The notes below the pieces were generated by a model. That model was not told the DNA's origin, made no database searches, and saw nothing but the letters and a program-made list of their open reading frames with translations. This document shows, piece by piece, positions 60,273 to 64,000 of a DNA stretch of 64,000 bases; positions within the stretch are counted from its first letter, which is position 1; the number at the start of each line of letters is the position of its first letter. The DNA comes from Saccharolobus shibatae B12 (GTDB taxonomy: Archaea; Thermoproteota; Thermoprotei_A; Sulfolobales; Sulfolobaceae), in contig NZ_CP077717.1 in the NCBI RefSeq assembly GCF_019175345.1, positions 2,761,644 to 2,825,643 on the forward strand. The letters run 5' to 3'. The position numbers and the translations under genes were made by a program.

Positions 60273-60626
60273 ATGGTTTACTTTAATTTTCCATTAGCTC
60301 ATATTAAAGACGTGGAAAATATAAGGATAAGTAAGACTAGTTTTAAAACAGGTGAAAAGAGAAAAATAACACTACCAAATGGACAAGAATTAGTCATTTT
60401 TTATCTAGGAGCAGATAGATTTTTCGTTTTTGATAATAGATGTCCCCATTTGGGATGCGATCTTTCAAAATATGGCGTCATCATAAAAGAGGAATTAGTA
60501 TGTCAGTGTCATTTTTCTCATTTTTCCATATATACTGGAGAACCTAAGAAAGGAGCAGCCAAAAAGCCTATAAAATTATACAAAATTCAGGTAACTGAAG
60601 ACGAAGTTATTATATCATTAATATAA
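60273..60626 (+). CDS. Soluble Rieske-type 2Fe-2S ferredoxin
   Basis: 117 residues. Cluster ligands Cys57-x-His59 (RCPHLGC) and Cys77-x2-His80 (VCQCHFSHF) with 17 residues between them match the Rieske pattern; there is no membrane helix, so it is a cytosolic ferredoxin like sulredoxin. It may feed an oxygenase or other redox enzyme, but no partner gene is adjacent. The extra Cys61 and Cys79 could form the stabilising disulfide of respiratory Rieske proteins. Its 3' end overlaps convergent aroD by 40 nt. Confidence 0.88.
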   Translation: MVYFNFPLAHIKDVENIRISKTSFKTGEKRKITLPNGQELVIFYLGADRFFVFDNRCPHLGCDLSKYGVIIKEELVCQCHFSHFSIYTGEPKKGAAKKPIKLYKIQVTEDEVIISLI

Positions 60627-61249
60627 TCAAAAATCTGGATTACTTTTTTATAGTAAAGTTGACCTTGTGCTAAAGGTTCTATTGCGTACGAATAGACGAG
60701 TTTTGAGCCAAGTAGACCCACTGCGATCCTCTCTAAAGGATTATTACTCATCGGAATTACAGTTACGTTTTCATATTCAAGAAGAGGTAATATTACCTCC
60801 TTATATCCTTTTAGATCAGGAACTGCAATCTTAACACTAAACGCTTTCTCATAAAACTTACTAACAATCTCCTTTACCTTTTCTGAAGTTGGAAGATAGT
60901 TAAAATAGTGGATAGAAACTATCGCATTATCGTATGGTACGTTATGTTTTTGGAGAAATGAAACCTCTACATCATATAGAAATTGTTTGTCGTAAAGTTC
61001 CTTTAAAAGTCTTATCTTTAATTCGTCCGCTAATTCGTTTATTCCCCCCTCTGCCTTATCTCTTAACGTTATTATTAATTTATTTTTGTATTTATCTAAA
61101 AGTTCAAAATAATCAGATATTACACTAACCTCTAGATCTTTTAGATAATCAAGCCTTAGCTCTATTAGATCTGCATCTAAAAAATTACCTATAAATTTTA
61201 AGTCTTCTATCTTTTTTATTGGCAGTGAGGCTACTATTAAAGGTCTCAT
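60587..61249 (-). CDS. aroD: 3-Dehydroquinate dehydratase, type I
   Basis: 220 residues, a TIM barrel. Catalytic His114 (SIHYFNY) and Schiff-base Lys140 (FSVKIAVP), plus the N-terminal IELRLDYL, identify type I AroD. It dehydrates 3-dehydroquinate in the shikimate pathway. ATG 61249 overlaps the aroA stop by 4 nt; last gene of the visible aro cluster. Confidence 0.94.
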   Translation of the reverse strand: MRPLIVASLPIKKIEDLKFIGNFLDADLIELRLDYLKDLEVSVISDYFELLDKYKNKLIITLRDKAEGGINELADELKIRLLKELYDKQFLYDVEVSFLQKHNVPYDNAIVSIHYFNYLPTSEKVKEIVSKFYEKAFSVKIAVPDLKGYKEVILPLLEYENVTVIPMSNNPLERIAVGLLGSKLVYSYAIEPLAQGQLYYKKVIQIFDYINDIITSSSVT

Positions 61250-62490
61250 TCAATAGAAATCTTCGCATTTAGTGATAATAAGTCTTGCCAGTAATTAGGA
61301 TTACTCTTACTTACACATTCAGCCGATGTAATTACCCCACCATTCACTAAAGCTAAAGCTGAAGACATCATAGCTACTCTGTGATCATTTAAACAGTCCG
61401 TAACCGGAGAGCTCAACATCCTTTTGTTAATTCCAAATATCAAAATGGAATTAGACTTCACTTCACTTCCTACACTATATAATCCTAAAACTTTCCTTAT
61501 GCTTTCGATTCTATCACTTTCCTTAATCCTCAATCGTTCAATCCCTGTAATTTCACTTGTTCCCTCTGCTATTGCAGCTAATCCTGCAATTGTCATAGCC
61601 AAGTCAGGTGCATCGTCTATATTTACTTTTATGGGAGAATATTTGTCTTTAGCCTCGACGTACCATTTACCGTCTGAATATTCACTAGTAGCACCCATCT
61701 CCCTAAATATTTTAACAATGTTATGATCACCGAAATACTCCTTTGGTTCCCATAAATTAACTATTGTAGTTCTACCACCGCTAACTAATGCAGAAAGTGC
61801 ATAAAATGAAGCTAAGCCATAATCTCCGGCTACTTCTCCTTGAAATTCGACTAAATTATTGGGATTAATATGAATCTTATTACCATAAAACTTAACATTA
61901 GAACCGAATCTATTAAACAAATCTACTGTAAGCAGAATATAACTTTTAGACGAAATTGGGGGCAGTATTTCAATACTACCACCATTTAGGATATGAAGAG
62001 CATATATTAAGCCAGAAATGTATTGGCTACTCTCGTCGCCAGAAATTTTTATATTATTACTACTTAACTTTCCGGTGATGGTTAAAGGCAAGCTAGAGGA
62101 AGAAAAAGATATGCCATAATTACTCAATGCTTCTACGATTCTTTTTAAAGGTCTTCTCCTTAAACTCTCTTCGGCATCAATTGTCACTTCTCCACCTATT
62201 GCAGCTACTATTGGAATAAGCATCCTAAGAGTAGTCCCTGAACCTTTCAATTTTATAAACTTCTTCTTGATTTCTAATTTCTCTGGAGGTATGAATTCGG
62301 AATTATTCTTCACCTCAACTCCTAATGCCCTTACTGAATTTATAGCGTCTATAACATCTTCCGATAGAACTAGATTGTGAAGATGTATTCTAGTAAAAAG
62401 TGAGAGAAAAATTAGTCTAATTGCTAAACTTTTTGATTGAGGAGCTTTTATTGTCCCACTAATCTCTGATGGATAAATCCTTACAATCAA
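61246..62490 (-). CDS. aroA: 5-Enolpyruvylshikimate-3-phosphate synthase
   Basis: 414 residues, two inverse alpha/beta domains. [13 protein letters not shown] (PEP/S3P Lys), the GSGTTLRML loop, the [12 protein letters not shown] segment and [11 protein letters not shown] are EPSPS hallmarks. It joins PEP to shikimate-3-phosphate. The start appears to be TTG 62490, overlapping aroK by 32 nt; no better start is seen nearby. Confidence 0.95.
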   Translation of the reverse strand: MIVRIYPSEISGTIKAPQSKSLAIRLIFLSLFTRIHLHNLVLSEDVIDAINSVRALGVEVKNNSEFIPPEKLEIKKKFIKLKGSGTTLRMLIPIVAAIGGEVTIDAEESLRRRPLKRIVEALSNYGISFSSSSLPLTITGKLSSNNIKISGDESSQYISGLIYALHILNGGSIEILPPISSKSYILLTVDLFNRFGSNVKFYGNKIHINPNNLVEFQGEVAGDYGLASFYALSALVSGGRTTIVNLWEPKEYFGDHNIVKIFREMGATSEYSDGKWYVEAKDKYSPIKVNIDDAPDLAMTIAGLAAIAEGTSEITGIERLRIKESDRIESIRKVLGLYSVGSEVKSNSILIFGINKRMLSSPVTDCLNDHRVAMMSSALALVNGGVITSAECVSKSNPNYWQDLLSLNAKISIE

Positions 62491-63265
62491 GGCTTACAGG
62501 CCTAGCTATAATAACATCTCCAAATCTCTTAAGGCTTTCGTATATTGGACCTTCTTCTCCATACTTAGATACTGCAAAATACGACGGGCCATTTCCGCTA
62601 ATCCCAGCAGCTAACGCTCCATTCTTTAATGCTATTTCGATTGGATCTAAAGGGTAACCTAAAATATTTGCAATTAATATTCCATTAATCTTCATAGCAG
62701 TCAAAGAATCCTTAAGTGCTATCCTAAAAATCTCCTCAAAGACGCGATTGTATTTTCTTAACTCGTTTAAATTGACCGATTTTTGCCTTCCTCCCCTAGC
62801 CAATATGAGAACAGATAAATCATCCTCGGGGTTATCCAACTTTACTATTCTAAACATCTTATTATAAGTAAATGCTATTCCCCCACAATATGATGCAGTT
62901 GCATCATCAAGCGCTCCAGTGTATGATACTCCAGCTTTCAACGAAAGTATTGCAGATAACACTGGAGGGTTAATATTTCTTAGATTATATCGCTTTGCAA
63001 TCTCAGCTATTAAAGCTACAGAAACTGCACTACTGCTTTTTAATCCACTCTTCTGTGGAAGTTCAGATTCAATGTCAACTACAATATCTGGTATTGAGTA
63101 CTTTTCTTTAAAGTAATCAATAATGACCCTAATTAGATCACTCTCTTTAGAATAATCTCTTTTACCTTCTCTAATCTCTACTTTAACCTTTAAATTAACT
63201 GCCATGGATGAGCCATACCAGGATGGTAACGCGTTTATGATTGAGACTCCTCCATAGGTTTGCAT
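62459..63265 (-). CDS. aroK: Archaeal shikimate kinase (GHMP family)
   Basis: About 268 residues from ATG 63265. GHMP motifs include [15 protein letters not shown] at the N-terminus and the phosphate loop [17 protein letters not shown]; the C-terminal [15 protein letters not shown] also fits. This is the non-orthologous archaeal shikimate kinase. An in-frame start at 63286 is possible, but 63265 matches the family N-terminus; it still overlaps aroC by 31 nt. Confidence 0.94.
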   Translation of the reverse strand: MQTYGGVSIINALPSWYGSSMAVNLKVKVEIREGKRDYSKESDLIRVIIDYFKEKYSIPDIVVDIESELPQKSGLKSSSAVSVALIAEIAKRYNLRNINPPVLSAILSLKAGVSYTGALDDATASYCGGIAFTYNKMFRIVKLDNPEDDLSVLILARGGRQKSVNLNELRKYNRVFEEIFRIALKDSLTAMKINGILIANILGYPLDPIEIALKNGALAAGISGNGPSYFAVSKYGEEGPIYESLKRFGDVIIARPVSLDCKDLSIRD

Positions 63266-64000
63266 GATCTCACATACCTCTCCCAACGCTGTTGTACAAT
63301 ATTACCTTGCTCTTCTGTAAGTTTAACTAGTGGAATAACCCCTGCACGCATAGCATGGTCTACTAAGGTTAGTGCTACCATTGACTCTACAACAGTAACT
63401 CCTCTAATTGCTACTGCTGGGTCATGTCTACCAATTACCGAAATGTAAGTTTCCTCTAAGTTCCTTAAATCTATGGTTTTTTGAGGCTTTCTAATCGAGC
63501 TAGTAGGTTTAAATGCGCATCTCACTATAAGATCTTCGCCATTAGTTAAACCACCTAAAATTCCCCCGGCGTAATTATATTTCCAGCCGATTTTATTATC
63601 CTTTCTTATAATTTCATCATTGACCTCACTCCCTTTCATTTTGCTTGCCATAAAACCTAAACCGTATTCGAAACCCGTTACAGCAGGGATTGACATTATT
63701 GCTTTAGCTAATTCAGCCTTCATCTTATCAAACACTGGTTCTCCTAACCCTATTGGTGGATTTTTAGTTATCACTTCAGCAATTCCACCATAACTATCGC
63801 CCTCCTGAGTAGCTTTCTTTATTAACGCTTCATATTTTTCCTCAAGAACCTTTTTACTAGCTCTCACTGGGCTATATCTTGAGCATAAAACCTCCTCGAA
63901 TGTTACCTCTTCATTTAACTCTTCTGGTCCTAAACTCCTAAGATGTCCTGCTATCCAAGTATCTGTCAACATAAGCAACTTCTTAGCCACTGCACCTGCT
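63235..64000 (-). CDS. aroC: Chorismate synthase, C-terminal part (5' end outside window)
   Basis: The frame is open to the window edge and gives about 254 residues of chorismate synthase: [40 protein letters not shown] and [18 protein letters not shown] are its signatures. The reduced-flavin enzyme makes chorismate from EPSP. It is upstream of aroK in the order aroC-aroK-aroA-aroD; other shikimate genes may precede it beyond 64000. Confidence 0.95.
   Translation of the reverse strand, partial: AGAVAKKLLMLTDTWIAGHLRSLGPEELNEEVTFEEVLCSRYSPVRASKKVLEEKYEALIKKATQEGDSYGGIAEVITKNPPIGLGEPVFDKMKAELAKAIMSIPAVTGFEYGLGFMASKMKGSEVNDEIIRKDNKIGWKYNYAGGILGGLTNGEDLIVRCAFKPTSSIRKPQKTIDLRNLEETYISVIGRHDPAVAIRGVTVVESMVALTLVDHAMRAGVIPLVKLTEEQGNIVQQRWERYVRSCKPMEESQS

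Overview
The window is chromosomal DNA of a thermoacidophilic crenarchaeon of the Sulfolobales, closest in feel to Saccharolobus/Sulfolobus solfataricus or S. islandicus. The evidence is low GC, tightly packed genes with 1-30 nt overlaps, many GTG/TTG starts, TATA boxes about 26 nt upstream of start codons (leaderless transcription), archaeal ribosomal proteins (S19e, L39e, L31e, LX, P0, P1/L12), a 4Fe-4S XPD helicase, beta-RFAP synthase, archaeal GHMP shikimate kinase and an intron-containing tRNA. The Fe-superoxide dismutase matches the S. solfataricus protein from memory except for a few substitutions, so a close relative is more likely than the reference strain (inference). No insertion sequence, CRISPR array, integrated element or replication origin is visible, and no stretch over 300 bases lacks a gene.

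Layout. 1-1435: end of glmS and a nucleotidyltransferase/left-handed beta-helix protein with a degenerate active-site signature. 1469-6126: a Ser/Thr-stalk surface protein, an ornithine cyclodeaminase-family enzyme, a PduO-type cobalamin adenosyltransferase and a CBS-containing antiporter. 6203-10441: XerA facing a four-gene minus-strand run (beta-RFAP synthase, NSUN-type methylase, gamma-carbonic-anhydrase-like protein, radical SAM protein). 10460-12835: an overlapping trio of degenerate adenylate-forming protein, thioredoxin and orphan ABC ATPase. 12958-18183: glutamine synthetase, an HTH/substrate-binding regulator, FolE, Xaa-Pro dipeptidase, MoaA and a zinc ribbon. 18163-20553: a DsrE / TusA-like / CysM-like / 52-aa protein / Bud32-like kinase run, a candidate sulfur-transfer and cysteine-synthesis module. 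20594-23866: DUF711, an AbrB-PhoU regulator and nicotinate phosphoribosyltransferase.

23937-30885 is a long plus-strand information-processing superoperon: S19e, PDCD5, L39e, L31e, aIF6, LX, prefoldin alpha, FtsY, SecE, Spt5, L11, L1, P0, L12. It is followed by alaS, a DUF434 protein, tRNA-Arg(CCT), an MFS-like transporter, a large N-anchored surface protein, and a small SWIM zinc protein coupled to ThiI. A C/D box sRNA lies antisense to the thiI 3' end.

39819-50041 (minus) is a complex I-like operon, nuoA-C-D-H-I-J-K-(M+L fused)-N, ending in inositol-phosphate synthase. It lacks nuoB and nuoEFG. Then come thyX, a DUF2175 zinc protein diverging from a half-size YyaL-like protein, a DUF364 protein, a canonical sugar nucleotidyltransferase, Fe-SOD and a membrane/coiled-coil protein. 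57022-60054 is a TusA-like / thioredoxin-fold / XPD / 97-aa run. The window closes with a Rieske ferredoxin and the shikimate genes aroC-aroK-aroA-aroD (minus strand, aroC cut by the window end).

Points most worth a second look: the sulfur/cysteine module with its short gene; the disrupted start of ftsY; the degenerate adenylation-thioredoxin-ABC trio; the C/D sRNA antisense to thiI and the SWIM-ThiI coupling; the fused NuoM-NuoL; and the genes flanking XPD.
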